Part shown: positions 53,160 to 63,925 of the stretch, in pieces | Layout of the letters: each line of letters opens with the position of its first letter | Position numbering within the stretch: the stretch's first letter is position 1 | Origin: Rhipicephalus microplus | Taxonomy: Eukaryota; Arthropoda; Arachnida; Ixodida; Ixodidae | Assembly (NCBI RefSeq): GCF_043290135.1 | Contig: NW_027464589.1 | Location: 67,001-131,000, forward strand | DNA: 64,000 nucleotides | Direction: 5' to 3' | Program-made: the position numbers and the translations under genes | The notes under the pieces: generated by a model | The model's input: the letters and a program-made list of their open reading frames with translations, nothing else | The model's database searches: none | What the model was told of the DNA's origin: nothing

Positions 53160-54500
53160 GTCTTCAGCACGTCGAGTGCCAGCTGCCTCGCCTCCAAAGG
53201 TCGCTTTTGTTAGTTTTTCTGGCGGGGACTGGGGGACCGCACACCAGTGTGTCCTTGGGGTGGTGATGAAAAGTACCTCGGTGACGGTAAGCGCGACATC
53301 CGTCCAGAAGGCGGTGGCATGCGCTGCTGAGCCAGGTAGTCTTTGATGTCCCGGGATAGCTGGCCAAACCGAGGAGGTCTGAATATAGTGAAAAGCGCCG
53401 CAGGCAGGGGTGCCGGCATGGGCACTGGTGGTACAAATGATCTGCTTCACCACAGTGAAAGCACAGAGGGCGGCGATCAGGAGTGCGCCAAATATCAGAT
53501 TTCCGAGGCGACGCGCGTATGTCGTCGAGGTAATGTGCTGGTTGCTGGGCAAGATGTGCAGGACTGGCGTAAACGAAAGGAGGCAGTGTGCGTGTGTTCT
53601 CGTAGTACAGGTGCGGCTTCGCCGGCTAAAGCGAAACCATCGGAGGTGCCTGAACGAACATCGGGGAAGAGGAAGCAGGGCACTTCAAGGCTTCCACATA
53701 GGTCGCATGGTGGTAGTCAGACGGGGCGGGTGTGGTGTTATTCAGACTCACAGGGTGACGAAGGGTATGGTGCTGCTAGTCCTTGACGATGCTTCCAATG
53801 GCACTCGCTCTATGGAGTGGTGGTCTGGCAGCCTTTTGCAGTTATTCGTGTACTATAAATCAGACAAGGTGGCGCAGACACTCGGTGTTGCTCCCAATAG
53901 CGGTGAGAACGTGAGCAGCAGACGTGTTCACTTGCCGCTCATAAAGGGGGGTTTGATGCTCAAGCATCTTTTCCATCTTGATGGCCTTGAACGAAACTCG
54001 GCGACGGTCTTCGTAGGACTCCGTACAAGGCCAGTGAAAAGCTGCTCCTTAACTCCCCGCATCAGGTGACGAAACTTCTTCTCCTCTGTCACTCTCGGAT
54101 CGGCCTTTCATATCTTTGACATAGTTCATGGCAGTTTCATTGGGAATCTGGGTGCGGGCCGGGATCGCTCGTTCGTGGTGATCAGCACTTGTGTAAGTAT
54201 CCGGAAGTCGGCGGCAGAATTCGGGCAACGACGTCACCTGGTCAACTGTTGCGCATGGTTCAGGTACCACGTACGTGCTCTGTCTTCTAAGCAGAAGTAC
54301 ACATGTCGTTTTTTTAACGTGTCATTCCATTTGTTCAAGGCAGCCACGCGCTCGAATTTGACCAACAAGTCTTCGACGTCGTCGAGCTCGGTGCCATGAA
54401 ACGATGTCAAAACCTGTGGACTTTCGAAGGTGCACTGAGTTGCCGTTGGGTTCTCTTTACCCGTTGAAGTGATTTGAACGGATGTGCTCATCATACTGGT
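53160..54500 (-). pseudogene. gag of gypsy element 4, broken
   Basis: The frame from about 54716 to 54234 has the start MMSTSVQITSTGKENPTA at about 54495, then the capsid motifs VLTSFHGTELDDVEDLLVKFERVAAL and VYFCLEDRARTWYLNHAQQL. After 54234 the frame is lost: the region to 53570 contains decayed capsid sequence. A zinc knuckle CFHCGEADHLYHQC is readable at 53422-53463. A Cys/Pro/Arg-rich stretch follows to 53160. Plus-strand frames in this segment (53343-54069) are shadows. Confidence 0.85.
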
Positions 54501-54526
54501 GTCAATGTCAGCTGCGGGTGGTAATA

Positions 54527-55527
54527 TTTTATTTTTGTTCTTTTTGTTCAGAGAAGGATCAGGGATGGAGGGGGGGGGGGTGCTGTTTAACTTTTCGTCG
54601 TAATTCGTTCCTCGTTGCATCACGCGCACGTGGAAACCTAATTCTTTCACACACGGGTTTAAATTTGGCGCCAATATAGTTGTAGTGTGCGATATCTCTA
54701 ACCGACAGAAGAACAAGGGCGCATGGCACCTTATTTCTTTTTCAATCTCTCTGTATCTGTACTTTTTATTGTTCAGAAAAAAAATAGAGGGGGAAGAGTT
54801 CGAGGGCCTTGTTCAACTTTTCCACGTCATTCCGACGTTGGTCAAGAAGGAAAATATTGCGTGCAGTAAATCGAAATTTGATGCCTGCGCACGTGTGCTT
54901 AAATGTGGCGCGCATGTCAGTTCGATTGTGTGATATCTCTACTCGGCAGATTTTATTTCCGGTTCGTACAATAGCATTAAGAACATGTCATATTTGTCGG
55001 GGTTTAACCTTCATATGAATATAGGGGACAGCGTAGGTAAGGCTCCGGAAATTTCAGCCTCGTGGTTTTCTTTTTACCGCGCGCCAAATCTAACCTAAGC
55101 TCACAGACCTCAAGCGATTCGGCCGCCGAGGCCGGTATTCGACCCTGCACGACTTGATGTCAGCATCCGAGTGCCTTAACCACTGGACCACCATGGCGGG
55201 TTACAATAGCATTAGTGGGCATTCCAATAGTCCTGCTTTATGCCAGTCCCTCGTGTGCCACTCAGTTTTAAAAGCCGACGCAACAGCCATTTGTTAAGTT
55301 ACAGAAAATTACTTACGAGCGCGGCCGGTGGCGGCGGACCGCAATTGCACACACATTCGTGTGCCCGCGCTTGTAGGCCCCTTCGAAGGAACAGAGCAAG
55401 TTCTCTTCCGGAGAACAACAGACGTTATTGTCACGCACCTTCGAAGTTTGCTGCTAGAATAATATAGGACGCTGCATAAGCCGTTAACTGTAACTTGGAA
55501 AGATGGAAATTGCCTGTAGTTTGTTAT
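54527..55527 (+). repeat. T-rich monomer repeat block, copy 2
   Basis: Matches 15323-16353 across its whole length. It contains the same T-rich units, the SINE at the same place, a TTTTAAAAG motif at 55266 (CATAAAAG in copy 1), and the leader ending TTGGAAAGATGGAAATTGCC. It ends at GTAGTTTGTTATA (55527), where copy 1 continues into LINE ORF1 and copy 2 meets the LTR of element 5. Its left end abuts gypsy element 4 gag. Confidence 0.9.
54980..55201 (-). mobile_element. tRNA-derived SINE, antisense, inside repeat copy 2
   Basis: Same SINE at the same position as in copy 1 (15765-16013). Flanking duplications TACAATAGCATTA at 54967-54979 and 55202-55214 are perfect here. Confidence 0.93.
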
Positions 55528-55800
55528 ATTGCATTTGTGCTGGAGGAAGGATTTATGAAACAGCTCTTCTGTATGATGATCCTTGGATAATGTATATTAT
55601 AGGAAAAATATCAAGGCGTTCCCACCATTTACACGTTGATTTGAGGACGCGAAGCACGGAACTTCTGATCGCTATGTCCAGACATAGACGTGACAGATAT
55701 TCTGGCGGCACACTTGCAGTTATCAGTGAAAATTGCTTTATTACACGCCACACAACTCTTCAAACGAACTATCAGCAGTTCGTCTGCAACACGATACTAC
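55528..55800 (+). repeat. Probable 5' LTR of element 5
   Basis: The region between repeat copy 2 and the primer-binding-site-like sequence. It ends ACTACA. GGATAATGTATATTATAGG (about 55586) could be its TATA region. The left boundary is uncertain (a TGTTATATT start at 55522 overlaps the shared repeat end), and no second copy is available to confirm it. Confidence 0.45.
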
Positions 55801-55824
55801 AATTTGGTGACGAGGATAGGATGC

Positions 55825-56600
55825 AAGAAGGACAATTCCATCCGAATGTGCGTCGGTCTCCGTGAAGCGAACAAGGACATTGTGGTGGACAGGTTCACTC
55901 TACCCCACATTGAGGAACTCTTACAAAAGTTAACAGGTGATAACATTTTTTTTCTAAACTTGATATTGCATCCGCATATTACCAGGTTAAGTAAGCGGAG
56001 GAGAGTAGTGACCTTACTACTTTGGTAACGCATCAAGGCCTTTACAGACTTCGCAGAGTGTGCTTCAAGCTGGAATTTGCGGCAGCTATTTCCAAAAAAA
56101 AGATGAGCGATATACTGAAGGAATGCCCAGGTGTTGTCTGTTACTAAGTTATTTTAGTTTGGGGCTATTTCGCAAGATGTCTTGTCTAAAATAGATTCCA
56201 TCCTGTGGCAAAAAGAATAATGACAAGTGTGTATTTGCTGCTACTGAAATTGCATTCTTAGGTCCTAACATAAGTGCTCGCCGGTTATCGCCAGTTGAGT
56301 CTAAGGTCGCTACCATTAATGTTTGCCCTTTTCCTACTGATGTTTAAGCAATCCAATCCTTCTTAGAATTAGTTGAATATTGTGCAATGCTTCTACCACA
56401 TTATGCTGATGTTTTTGAGCCTCTGCGCCGCATGCTCCATCCACTTCAGAGTTTTAGCTGGTCCTCTGAGGTCAATGCCAGTTTCAAAGAAGAACTACTT
56501 GCTGACCATCCAGTCATAAATAATTTATAACAATATTTTGATGGTGGTTTCCACCGATGCATTCAATGTCAGCATCAGAGTAGTGCTTCAACAACAGAGA
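55825..56600 (+). pseudogene. Reverse transcriptase of element 5, decayed
   Basis: KKDNSIRMCVGLREANKDIVVDRFTLPHIEELLQKLTGDN is the first RT block (55826-55945). It then decays, with stops in every frame. Fragments of LSKRRRV, a VYLLLLKLHS remnant near 56230 and a short connection-domain trace are readable. A DD motif cannot be identified with certainty. Confidence 0.75.
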
Positions 56601-56605
56601 GGAGA

Positions 56606-58676
56606 TTAGTTGTGAACTGTTGCTTTTGCATCTAGAACATTGTCCCCGGCGGAACGCGGGTATTCAGCAGGGGAGCGCGAAGCTCTTGCTTGTTTGTTTG
56701 CGGTATAAAAATGGCATGAGTATCTTTGGGGTTGACATTTTACATTACGAACTGACCACATAGATTTAACTACTTTGCTGTCAGCTGGCATGGTGGAGCG
56801 ATGCCTCTTGCGAATTTCTCGATAGTGCGCCCGGCTGTTATAACATTTCTGTACAATATTGCAAATGTGTCGATAATGTCGTAGCGATTGCATTATCTCG
56901 GCTGCCAGTCCAGCTTCTACCAGCACTGGCACCGGAAGATGAGATAATTTCTTTAGTTGCTGCATGCTTAAATAGGGAGGAGTTACAGGCAGCCACTGCT
57001 AAGGATGGTACCTTCCAGCAGCCTATTCAATACATTGCTTAGGGTTGGCCTCCAAAGAAGCAATTGACTTCAGTACTTTTACCTTAATTTGCAGTGAAAG
57101 ACGAACTGTCTTACGCCGATGGGCTCATTTTCCACGGGGAACGAGTTACAGTTCCGAAAACTTGCAGGGGGCAATAATTCAGTTATTCTACGAAAATCAT
57201 AAAGGCATAACTCGTACAAAGCAGCTGCTTCGTGACAGGTATTGGTGGCTGTGCCTTTAAAAACAAGTGGAAAGTGCTGTTCAGAACTGTTACATCTGTT
57301 AGGCTGCCGACAAATCGGCGAAATTGTCTTTGCACCCTTACAACCAGTTTCTTTTCCTGAGAAACCGTGGGAGAAGTTAGGCACGGAGATTATTGTTCCT
57401 GTTTGAAATGTTCCATCAGATTGTCGCTTTGCAGTCACCTTTATTGACTATTACTCCAAACGGCCTGTGGTTTGTTTCGTTTAAGACGTTACGTTTGATG
57501 CAGTCATCCGTTTCTTCGCTTCAGTTTTCTGCCGTGAAGGTATTCCAGCATGCTTGGTAACAGTCTTCGGTCCGCAGTTTAAGTCTCATCAGTTTGAAAC
57601 TTTTCTTTCCGAACGAGGTTTTCAACCCCTCCATTCTTCCAACACACTATCCTCAAGCCAATGGGCAGGATGAGCAGTTCAACAGGGTCCTGAAAGTGTA
57701 CATTCAACTCGCCCAACTAGAACAATGCCCTCTAAAGAAGGCAATTACGGAGTACTTGGGTACTTATCGTTTTTCTGCTCAGGCAACTACGGGATCGTCG
57801 CTCGCGATGCTTCATAAGCGTCAACCTCGCACAACGGTCGGCATAACTGATCTGCAGTCGCCTTCTACTTTTCAGTCATTTTCCGCCAATAACATAAGGA
57901 CGCGAGTTTTTCACAGGCAGAAGTACTTAAAGAATTATGTGGATCAGAAGCGAGGAGCCAAACCTTCAGTCATTCACGTTGGCCAAAGAGTCAAAAAACG
58001 TATTCTAGGGAAATAACACATGTATAGAGTTTCGTTTACCTTTAGGTCGCCAGTGGGATCCCAGGCATTTAGGCTCAATGATTGATCTGTTTTGAATGCT
58101 TCTAAGCATGTAAACGTCTATTCTGAACGGGAACCACCTTCACACTTGCACTCATGAATATCTTTGCCGAACCAGTCACAATACTATGCCTCGGTTTCAC
58201 GATTGGTTTTTATCCCTATTGCTGCAGGATCACCAATTTTCCCGAAAAAAAAAATGGTGTTCAGGCACCGGTTGCAAGTCCGGCTGTGGTGCCCAGCCAC
58301 CAAGAAGTTTTGCCGTGCACGGAACACGCTTCAGAGTCTTCGGACTCATCAGGCTACGTCTCAATACTTGCCCAGTTCCCATGCTAGTATTCGTCCTAAC
58401 ACTAATAAATATGCTTCCGAACCTTCAGGTTCCCATGTTTTGCGTCAGGGTTCTCCGTGCCTAGCTGCAACGAAGGAACACTTAAGTGAGTCGTTGGACT
58501 CTAGTTACTCCTGTACGCTCTCAGCTCTGGCTGAGCAGCGCGTAAGCAAGCCAGTAGGCTCATCCTCACATACCGAACTTGCTTTTCCGCAAGGGAGCAC
58601 TTCAGAGCGTAACCAGCTTCGGCGTTCCAAACGTTCGCGTAAAAAACCGTCGAGGTTAAAGGATATTGTGTCATAA
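56606..58676 (+). pseudogene. RNase H and integrase of element 5, decayed
   Basis: RNase H: VAFASRTLSPAERGYSAGEREALA (about 56622) then HFTLRTDH. The integrase head is HKGITRTKQLLRDRYWW (His pair) and CYIC (about 57289). Catalytic-core residues lie in frames with stops. A clean piece from 57594 reads YPQANGQDEQFNRVLKVYI, with Asp at the position of the catalytic Glu, up to 58016. A downstream frame (58164-58676) is Ser/Pro/Arg-rich and ends KKPSRLKDIVS, the usual C-terminus. Confidence 0.8.
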
Positions 58677-58680
58677 ATTC

Positions 58681-58883
58681 TTCTTTCTCACTCGCATTTT
58701 GGAACCGGTACCATACGTGTTCATTGTTGTGCATACGCTGTACATTTAATTATTGAATAAGGGGTAGACTGGTATGCTGTGATTTTTTGTTGTATGCTGT
58801 TTTATCAGTGCTTTCAGCCATGGTGCACTGTGTACATAGCTATGTTTTTTCTTTCCTTCTCATGCCACTTCTCTATTCTTCAA
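58681..58883. other. No clear gene; possible 3' end of element 5
   Basis: AT-rich sequence between the element 5 integrase and the CR1 tail. AATAAGGGGTAGAC at 58756 and TGGTATGCTGTG after it might mark a polypurine tract and LTR start, but no match to the upstream LTR is visible. Confidence 0.35.
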
Positions 58884-58912
58884 TTCGTTATTTATTTATT
58901 TATTTATTTAGG
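58884..58912 (-). repeat. (TTTA)n / (TAAA)n tail of CR1-like LINE copy b
   Basis: Runs of TTTA on the plus strand directly before GGTACCCTAAGG. As the element lies on the minus strand, this is its 3' simple-sequence tail. Confidence 0.9.
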
Positions 58913-59199
58913 TACCCTAAGGAACCAAATGGGCATTACATAGGGGGGGAATGGGTTGAAAGCCGACACAACATACAATATTGTAAAAAGAATCAACACA
59001 ACAAAAGTGACATTACAATATCATAAAGGCAGCAAAAGTACACAATCGCAAAGTACAGCGTGAAACATATAAAAAGGTGTAAAAGTGACAGAAAATCTGG
59101 TATTTGGAAGGCAGGAACACAAATTTACAGCCTATAAAAGATGAACATGATGAAGACAAGTTACAAGGTATTTAAATAGCTAGAAAAGCGAGGAGTGCA

Positions 59200-61974
59200 G
59201 TTTGAAAAGAAGAAGTGTCTGTTTGGTCCACTAGGCTGCTAGGTAAAGAATTCCATTCATTGATTGCCAGAACAAGGGGCGAGTTTGTTTGTTCGGGCAA
59301 AAATTGGGCCAACTTTGTGAGCGTGGTCAGCGCGTGCAGACGTATAGGGTGCCGGGAGTATAAATTTGCGAGCGAATGGTGTTGGATGATGGTACAGGGT
59401 GTGAAAAAAAGTTAATCTTGACAACTGCCTGCGTTGGGTGAGAGCGGGGAGATTAAGTTCGTCCTTCAAGGCAGATACACTCTGGTATCTTGAGTACGAT
59501 GACAGAATGAAGCGCGCGGCCTTGTTTTGTACGGATTCAAGCATGTTAGTCAGACACATCTGATGTGGATGCCAGATGATTTGCGCGTATTCTAGTGAAG
59601 AGCGGATAAGAGCATTATACGCGTGAAGTCGTGTCTCTGAATTAGCTAAATAAAGGTGACGCTTGAGCAGGCCGAGCTTTTTACACGCCTTCGTTGTGCT
59701 TTTTTCTATATGGGGGGCCCAGCTTAAATGTAACTCTCAGATATTTGAAAGATGAAACTGTTTCTATTTTGGCTTTATCTATTAGGTAATTATAAGTTTC
59801 GGATCTTGTCGTAGAAGAAAATTGCACATGCTTAGTTTTTTCTACGTTTATTTTTATCAGCCATTTTTCGCACCATTCAGTTAGAGTAAATAAATCATGC
59901 TGGAGTGTAGAAACATCATCGGAAGTTACTATTTCTCTATATATCACACAGTCGTCGGCAAAGAGACGCATTGACGAGGAAATGTTACATGCGAGGTCGT
60001 TTATATAAATCAGAAACAGTAAAGGGCCAAGTACTGACCCCTGGGGGACTCCTGATGAGACACCCACTGGGTTAGAAACGTGGTCATTTAATTTTACAGA
60101 TTGCAAACGGTCTGTTAAAAAACTACAATTCCAGTGGGTTGTTTGGTCATCCAGATTAAGGTTACAAATTTTAGCCATTAGATGCTGATGTGGAACCTGA
60201 TCGAACGCCTTCGACAAATCGACAAAAACGGCATCGGTACAAAGCAACCTGTGCTGCGAAACGTGGAGGTCAGTGACTAGCTCAAAAAGTTGTGTCTGAC
60301 ATGAGAAATGTTTCCTAAATCCGTGTTGATTGCTAACGAAGAAGTTATTCTGATTAAGGTGGGTTACAACATGTGTGAAAAGAATATGTTCCAGCAACTT
60401 GCAGCTGATTGAAGTGAGTGAAATAGGCCTATAGTTAAGGGGATCAGACCGGTCGCCAGATTTGAAAAATGGTAGGGTATGGGCAAATTTCCAATCGTCC
60501 AGCAAGCAACCTGAATCTAGGGATTGCTGAAATAACAACGAAAGCAGGTAAGCTGAGTAAGGAGATGTTATTTTCAAGAGCTTCGCTGTTATACCGTCAC
60601 GCCCGGGGCTAGTCTTGGAAGCTAGGTGGTCGATAGCGCATGCCACGCCATGGGCTGTAATTACAATGGGCGTAAAACTGGAATCTATGTTTGGTTGCGA
60701 CGGATCAAAAAAGTCATTTAAAGGTAGCTCGGTAGTGAAAACTTTGGCAAAGGTTTTGTTAAAATGTTCGGCACATTCTTGCAAGGATAACTTAACCCCG
60801 GTTGCATTGGTTAGGACGGGTACCGTGTTTTTGTTCTTGGGGTTTATAATACTCCAGAATTTGCTTGGGTCGGTTTTCATAATACTTGGGAGCGTAGTAT
60901 TAAAATACTTATGTTTTGCCTCACGTATTGTTTGTTCAGTTAAAGTAGAAATCTGTTTGTAGTTTTGCCAGTCATCAGGATCGTTGGTTCGAGTTGACTT
61001 TCTGTAGGCCCTTTTTTTTCCTGTTTAAAAGCCGTTTGACGTCACGGGTAAACCATGGGTCGTTCCTCCTAGAGCTTATTACCATTTTTGGAATACAAGA
61101 TGCCTGAATTTCTTTGAGCTTGTCGCGAAATAGACACCAGTTTTCATTCTTTGTACGATCCTGCAACCCAGTTTCAAGATTAACAGTTAAGGTTTCCAGC
61201 ATATCGTTCATTTTTTTAAGTCAGCGCGTCCGTAGTTGAAGATTTGTTTTTCTGTTTTAGTTTTGATAGCGCGTGCCACTGATAGTGTGCAGTGTATGGC
61301 CTTATGGTCACTTATTTCGTCAATGACGTGTGTGTTAGTAATTTCGGGTTGATTTGTGAGAATGAGGTCAAGCAAATGTGCGCTCCGCGTTGGTTCGCAT
61401 ACTATTTGCGTAAGTTGTGGTAATCAATACATTGAATGAAGCTAAGGCATTCGAGGCGATTATTTTGCGCAGTGACAGAGTTTGTTGGCCAGTCGATACC
61501 CGAGTAGTTAAAATCACCACCTATAACTAACAATATACTTGCAAATTCGTGCAAGATGGTGCCAATTGTATCGTTTAAACTGTCGACGAAATCTGCGGGA
61601 CCATCTGGGGGACGGTAACAAGCGCCTAAGACACAAGGTGTATGACCAATGTGAACGCTGACCCAGATAATTTCTAATGGTGAATCGATGTCTATTTGTT
61701 ATGGGCGATACTCTTTTTTAACTGCGATCATTACGCCGCCCCCGCGAGAGCCGCACCTGTCCTTGCGAAAAATTTCGAAGTTTGAAGGAAGGGTAAGATG
61801 TTTATTTGATATTTCGTCGGAAAGCCATGTTTCTGTGCCGATAATGATATCGGCTGAACATGTGTGCATAATAGCTTTAAGGGTGTCAAGCTTTGGAAAT
61901 ATACTGCGGAAGTTTGCTAGGAGTAAGGAAACTGGGGCTATTGTTTGGAAGCTACGTGAGCGACTAACAGTGTG
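59200..61974 (-). pseudogene. CR1-like ORF2 endonuclease and reverse transcriptase (copy b)
   Basis: From 61974: FRSIFPKLDTLKAI, GTETWLSDEI (about 61830), RCGSRGGGVMIAVKK, GDFNYSGIDW (about 61520) and ISDHKAIHC, with stops at about 61700, 61420 and 61210. The linker lies at 61211-60975. The main frame 60880-59681 carries SKTSPGRDGITAKLLK, LNYRPISLTSISCKLLEHIL, NQHGFRKHFSCQTQL, TDAVFVDLSKAFDQVPH (motif A), SGVPQGSVLGPLLFLIYINDL and MRLFADDCVIY (motif C). The last frame (59559-59257) has AARFILSSYSRYQSVSALK. The RT core is open and its catalytic residues are present. Confidence 0.92.
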
Positions 61975-62904
61975 TCACCTAGAGGAGGGCTGATTTTTTG
62001 CAGAAACCTGGACTACTTGGTTTATGGATGAATCATAGCGGTAAATGCCGTGTTCCGTGTGAAGCTTGTTAAAGCACACATAGTATCTTTCTCCGTTAGT
62101 TCTATTTGCCTTTCCGAATTCACGCAGTTTCATTCTAGCGAACTGAACCTTCTGGGAAAAATCTTCCTCAAGCCATACTTTGGGTGATTTGAGGTTTTTC
62201 AGTTTATGTCCAAGGCTCAGGGCCTCTATTTTTGATTTAATGTTCAGAAATTTTACAATGAGTGGCCTATGATAGTTAGGTCGACTGCGACCAACGCGGT
62301 GAGCCCGTTCAATGTCGCCAACGTCATGCCGGAGATGCTTAGAAAAAAATTCCCTTACATTACGTTCCGATTCCACGTAGTCCTCATGTTCGACTTCATC
62401 AAGACCCTTAATTATAAGATTGTTTCTGCGTATGCGGTTATTCATGTCATCCACGAGATCTACGAGCTCTTCATTGGCTTTGTTAATGTGAACTTTCACT
62501 TCTTTAACGGAATCAGCGGCGGCATCGATGTTAACCTTACAATCAGACACATTTTTCATACTTCGTTCGATAGCGCGAACTCGAGTGTCGATGCTTGTGA
62601 TATGCTGTTTGATTTCTGCCAGAGCCGTTTTGGTTTCTTCATGACACTCCTTGACAAGTGTGAGCACATCATCAATTTTGGGCCCTGGATTTGCTTCGAC
62701 ATCTCCAGCTGATAGCAGCAGGAGCGCAAGGCACATAGACAGTAGCAGTGAAGAAGGTTTAGGGCAAAGTACCCGGGTTAAACCAAACGCTTCAAAGAAG
62801 CAATCGACACGACGGCACCCGTGTGCTCGGCTGGGAAAGAAGGTACCGATGTGTGCGCGGTACGTACAAACGTCGACGCCCATAGCACAAATATAACAAC
62901 ACAC
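61975..62904 (-). CDS. CR1-like ORF1 with N-terminal hydrophobic segment and 2A motif (copy b)
   Basis: A 309-codon open frame without stop, from ATG at 62904 to the stop at 61975. Residues 51-66 form a hydrophobic run (SSLLLSMCLALLLLSA), immediately followed by GDVEANPGP (residues 67-75), a 2A ribosome-skipping core at 62680-62703. Residues 80-160 form a coiled coil. The C-terminal half has RRNNLIIKGLDE, IERAHRVGRSRPNYHRPLIVKFL and LEEDFSQKVQFAR, an L1/CR1-type single-strand-binding ORF1 fold. The predicted outcome is a short N-terminal peptide released from the rest of ORF1 by skipping at the G/P junction. There are several in-frame Met codons near the start (residues 1, 8), so the exact start is uncertain. 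Confidence 0.9.
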   Translation of the reverse strand: MCCYICAMGVDVCTYRAHIGTFFPSRAHGCRRVDCFFEAFGLTRVLCPKPSSLLLSMCLALLLLSAGDVEANPGPKIDDVLTLVKECHEETKTALAEIKQHITSIDTRVRAIERSMKNVSDCKVNIDAAADSVKEVKVHINKANEELVDLVDDMNNRIRRNNLIIKGLDEVEHEDYVESERNVREFFSKHLRHDVGDIERAHRVGRSRPNYHRPLIVKFLNIKSKIEALSLGHKLKNLKSPKVWLEEDFSQKVQFARMKLREFGKANRTNGERYYVCFNKLHTEHGIYRYDSSINQVVQVSAKNQPSSR

Positions 62905-62974
62905 GTGGTGGGATTTACGGCCTCATAAAGTTGTGGTAGCTGCAATTACGGTGAGTGTGAACAAAAGTTTCCTA

Positions 62975-63515
62975 CCTATGACAGAAGAAGGCACGTGTTA
63001 ACAGTATGCCACTCGTGGCCGCAAATCCCGGCGGTGAGCAGCTTCCCAGCGTTTAAGTATGGTCCCGGTGGCACTGTTGCTGGTGACGTCACAGAGGGCG
63101 TTTCTTCTTTTCGTCATGCTGGTCGGGGCCAGATAGTAGTGGATTGTTGACAGCTTGGTTGATGAGTAACGGCCAGGTGGCTTGGGGCTGGTTGCGCGAG
63201 GCAAGCCTCGCTTTCCTATGACAAAAGAAGGCACGTGTTAACAGTATGCCACTCGTGGCTGCAAATCCCGGCGGTGAGCAGCTTCCCAGCGTTTAAGTAT
63301 GGTCCCGGTGGCGCTGTTGCTGGTGACGTCACAGGAGGGCGTTTCTTCTTTTCGTCATTCTGGTCGGGGCCAGATAGTAGTGGATTGTTGACAGCTTGGT
63401 TGATGAGCAACGGCCAGGTGGCTTGGGGCTGGTTGCGCGAGGCAAGCCTCGCTTTCCTATGACAGAAGAGGGAACGTGTTAACAGTGTGCCACTCGTGGC
63501 CGCAAATCCCCTTAT
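62975..63515 (-). promoter_or_regulatory. Tandem 240-bp promoter-like monomers of CR1-like LINE copy b
   Basis: Units begin CCTATGACA at 62975, 63215 and 63456 (period 240-241). The first two are complete and the third is cut at about 63515. On the transcribed (minus) strand each full unit has a palindromic CRE TGACGTCA (63084-63091, 63324-63331) followed about 25 bp later by a TATA-like ATACTTAAACG (about 63050 and 63290). ORF1 begins about 70 bp below the first unit, so the units form its 5' UTR. Confidence 0.78.
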
Positions 63516-63660
63516 GACCAAAGGAGAGGGGACTTAGGTTGTAAAAACAGAAGTTCTATGTGCCATAACATTATTTAAAATGTATGAGGTTATGAAAGTA
63601 ACTTCTGCGTCATTAATCATTGCATAAGGATCTCAGAGCCATATGTCCTTTTCATTCTAG
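63516..63660. other. No recognised feature
   Basis: AT-rich spacer between the monomers and the possible LTR. Confidence 0.4.
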
Positions 63661-63925
63661 AGGGGGGGGATGATGTGTTGTGTATCAGTTTCTATTTCAT
63701 GTTGCTAGTTTCAGTTTCACGAAAAATTTTTTGCCCTCAGGGGGCGCTACCCTGTATATATATGCGCGGCATTGTATATAATAAAAGAGTTTCTGCTTGG
63801 CTTCCGGCTGCTGCGTACTGCTTGTCGGCCAGCGCTTCAGTGCCGTGCCCTGTGTTCTCCGCGCGGCGCGTCTGCCGCATGATACTACACTCCCGTCATC
63901 GTCATGGCATTGTTTACAAGAGTTT
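63661..63925 (+). repeat. Possible LTR end of another element
   Basis: An AGAGGGGGGGAT purine tract (63660-63671) precedes TGATGTGTTGTGTATC. The sequence then has GTATATATATGCGCGG and GTATATAATAAAAGAG (TATA box and an AATAAA signal). No partner copy is in the window. The features fit a 3' or solo LTR with a promoter, but the call is tentative. Confidence 0.4.

Larger units (their letters stand above)
46457..54526 (-). mobile_element. Ty3/gypsy element 4, minus strand, split by element 3
   Basis: On the minus strand the order is gag (54500-53160), protease (53111-52722), a spacer, then element 3 inserted at 47055-52447, and the start of reverse transcriptase (47050-46457). The RT ends abruptly at 46457, so RNase H, integrase and the 3' LTR are missing. 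Element 3 has ATAT duplicated on both sides, which fixes the order: element 4 is older. The upstream end of element 4 adjoins the T-rich repeat at 54527. No 5' LTR of element 4 was recognised. Confidence 0.88.
55528..58680 (+). mobile_element. Ty3/gypsy element 5, heavily decayed
   Basis: A likely LTR ends at 55800 with ACTACA, followed by TTTGGTGACGAGGATAGGATG (55803), which has the form of a primer-binding site and leader. Reverse transcriptase starts almost immediately at 55825, so gag and protease are gone. RNase H and integrase follow, ending near 58676. No 3' LTR was recognised; AATAAGGGGTAGAC at 58756 could be its polypurine tract. Confidence 0.75.
58884..63515 (-). mobile_element. CR1-like LINE (copy b), minus strand, with intact ORF1 and 2A motif
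   Basis: From 63515 downward: tandem 240-bp 5' monomers, leader, ORF1 (62904-61975), ORF2 with endonuclease and RT (61974-59200), and a 3' end with a (TAAA)n tail at 58884-58912. ORF1 is a single open frame of 309 codons. ORF2 has a long open frame of 399 codons (60880-59681) but is frameshifted elsewhere. It is the best preserved LINE in the window and belongs to the same broad CR1 group as copy a, though the protein sequences differ substantially. Confidence 0.92.

Noticed and set aside
53343..54069. Plus-strand frames of 147 and 219 codons
   Set aside because: They lie opposite the minus-strand gag of gypsy element 4, whose zinc knuckle and protease are readable on the other strand.
61688..61993. 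Plus-strand 101-codon frame at the CR1 ORF1/ORF2 junction
   Set aside because: It is opposite the endonuclease of the minus-strand CR1 ORF2 and has no domain.
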